Origin: Chroococcidiopsidaceae cyanobacterium YX2bin18
GTDB taxonomy: Bacteria; Cyanobacteriota; Cyanobacteriia; Cyanobacteriales; Chroococcidiopsidaceae
NCBI GenBank assembly: GCA_030446505.1
Contig: JAUJND010000001.1
Span: forward strand, 1-64,000
Length of the DNA: 64,000 bases
Reading direction: 5' to 3'
The position numbers and the translations under genes were made by a program. The notes beneath the pieces are model-generated. The model made no database searches and was not told where the DNA came from. It was given only the letters and a program-made list of their open reading frames with translations. This document shows, one piece after another, positions 63,181 to 64,000 of the stretch. Each line of letters begins with the position of its first letter. Position 1 is the first letter of the stretch.

Positions 63181-63689
63181 CTATTTAGACTCTGGAACTG
63201 AGGGTGATAGCGATCGCCTAGCTGCTGGCTGTGGTGTTAACTTAGAGTGTGCCTGTTTGTAAAAGCCGAGAACTTTTTGTGTATAGGCAAGCTCGTTGTA
63301 CCGCTCTTACATCCTGTAGGCTCACCAGTCATCCACCAACAAGCAGCGCGACTTACAGCAACGCTTTCATTGTTGCTTTCACGATACTGCTTCTGTAGTT
63401 CGCGCCCCATAATACAACTTACAATAGCCCGTGTTGTCACAGGGCTTGTTTCAAGCTGTGTCGGTGTCAGTTCGCGTCCGATACATTGTTTAGACCACCT
63501 AGGAATAATACCTGCTGTAATTTGCCACTCGCTATATAGTCCATCGTCCTGTTTACCAGTTTTTGGTGCTGCCTGCCGCAGCGCCTCGACCAGCGCCCCG
63601 ACTTGTGTGTTAGTGACCTGTTGTGCTTGAACTGGTAGCGCCCACAACCCCAAACTGGCTATTAGTCCGCTAAGTAATAACTGCCGCAT
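63181..63689 (-). pseudogene. Secreted protein of unknown function, C-terminal frameshift
   Basis: From ATG 63689, with AAGGAG about 5 bases upstream, the signal peptide MRQLLLSGLIASLGLWALPVQA predicts export with cleavage after VQA. The mature part contains CIGRELTPTQLETSP, RAIVSCIMGRELQKQY and a Cys/Trp-rich patch ACWWMTGEPTGC, suggesting disulfides. The frame stops at 63237, but another frame continues ELAYTQKVLGFYKQAHSKL and RRSLSPSVPESK to 63181, more protein-like than the first ending, so an indel near 63297 is likely. The family is not recognised. Confidence 0.65.
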
Positions 63690-64000
63690 CTGTCTCCTTA
63701 CTCTATTATCCATTTCAGATCACTAAAAATCCTCAAAATGCTAAAGATTTTACCTAGGCATACTTAAACAGTGCCTTTACTACCTCCTGAGTTGCGGACA
63801 TGAATTCAAAAGCTAATCTTCCTTCTAGACGAGGTTTTTAGCTTTTCCTTATTCCTAAAATGCTCGCAGAGGATTATACCAAGTTGTAAACATTTGTTAA
63901 AGATACTACTTGAATAATTACTCAGTACAACGTTAGCTTTTAAGAACTCATCGATAAACTAGAAGCCAGAAAAAATTCAAAGCAGGAAAGGAAACAACAA
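63690..64000. other. Terminal intergenic sequence
   Basis: No gene recognised. Possible promoter of the secreted-protein gene. No repeats or RNA genes were seen up to the window end. Confidence 0.4.

Noticed and set aside
63170-63262. A 31-codon plus-strand frame starting MFAQNYLDSG
   Set aside because: It is antisense to the likely C-terminus of the secreted protein and has no ribosome binding site.

Overview
The window is chromosomal DNA from a photosynthetic, oxygen-evolving cyanobacterium. Evidence: genes for photosystem I PsaM, photosystem II PsbK, NDH-1 subunit NdhL, LdpA and Ycf45, a tRNA-Leu(UAA) gene carrying a group I intron, and many HIP1 octamers (GCGATCGC). I cannot name the genus from sequence reading alone.

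Layout. 0-2.5 kb: type IV pilus motors pilT (partial) and pilB (frameshifted). 2.9-8.2 kb: grpE-dnaK-dnaJ chaperone cluster, a TusA-like gene and rsgA. 8.2-11 kb: grxC, gshB and ftsZ. 11-14.5 kb: sparse DNA holding a 44-residue ribbon-helix-helix gene and the wrecks of ftsQ and aroC. 14.9-22 kb: a well-preserved block with a B12-binding radical SAM protein, trnL with intron, ndhL, a DUF3007 gene, trpA, a likely structured small RNA, recA and xseA. 22-28.7 kb: xseB, nurA, a HAD hydrolase and comF are all damaged, while trnQ, ycf45 and ldpA are intact. 28.9-34.4 kb: intact cobS, tgt, psbK, a GST, a TPR protein and conserved unknowns. 34.4-44 kb: broken FGGY kinase, psaM, an FtsB-like membrane protein, a broken sugar ABC permease, a molybdopterin oxidoreductase, rpmF, two related envelope proteins sharing an unnamed domain, and a lipase. 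44-59.7 kb: all thirteen recognisable genes are broken. They include a metallophosphoesterase, an FAD oxidoreductase, a zinc alcohol dehydrogenase, two MpsC/DUF2294 proteins, a response regulator, the succinate-semialdehyde dehydrogenase/2-oxoglutarate decarboxylase pair of the cyanobacterial TCA bypass, gamma-glutamyltransferase and xthA. 59.9-64 kb: an SDR protein, mobA, an IS5-type element inserted in an EAL-domain gene, an IS630-type relic and a secreted protein.

The dominant feature is the lesion pattern. About 27 of roughly 58 recognisable protein genes carry one or more frameshifts, a nonsense codon or an insertion. Core translation, chaperone and photosynthesis genes are clean, while accessory stretches are almost entirely broken. 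That unevenness argues for genuine pseudogene accumulation, although many lesions are single-base changes in homopolymers and draft-assembly error cannot be excluded. Damage to ftsQ and aroC, normally indispensable, is the strongest reason to check the raw reads.

No rRNA operon, CRISPR array, prophage or classical defence island was seen. The best candidates for something new are the triplicated QRW-type envelope domain, the structured RNA between trpA and recA, the unknown C-terminal domain of the metallophosphoesterase, and the MITE whose ends match those of the IS630 relic.
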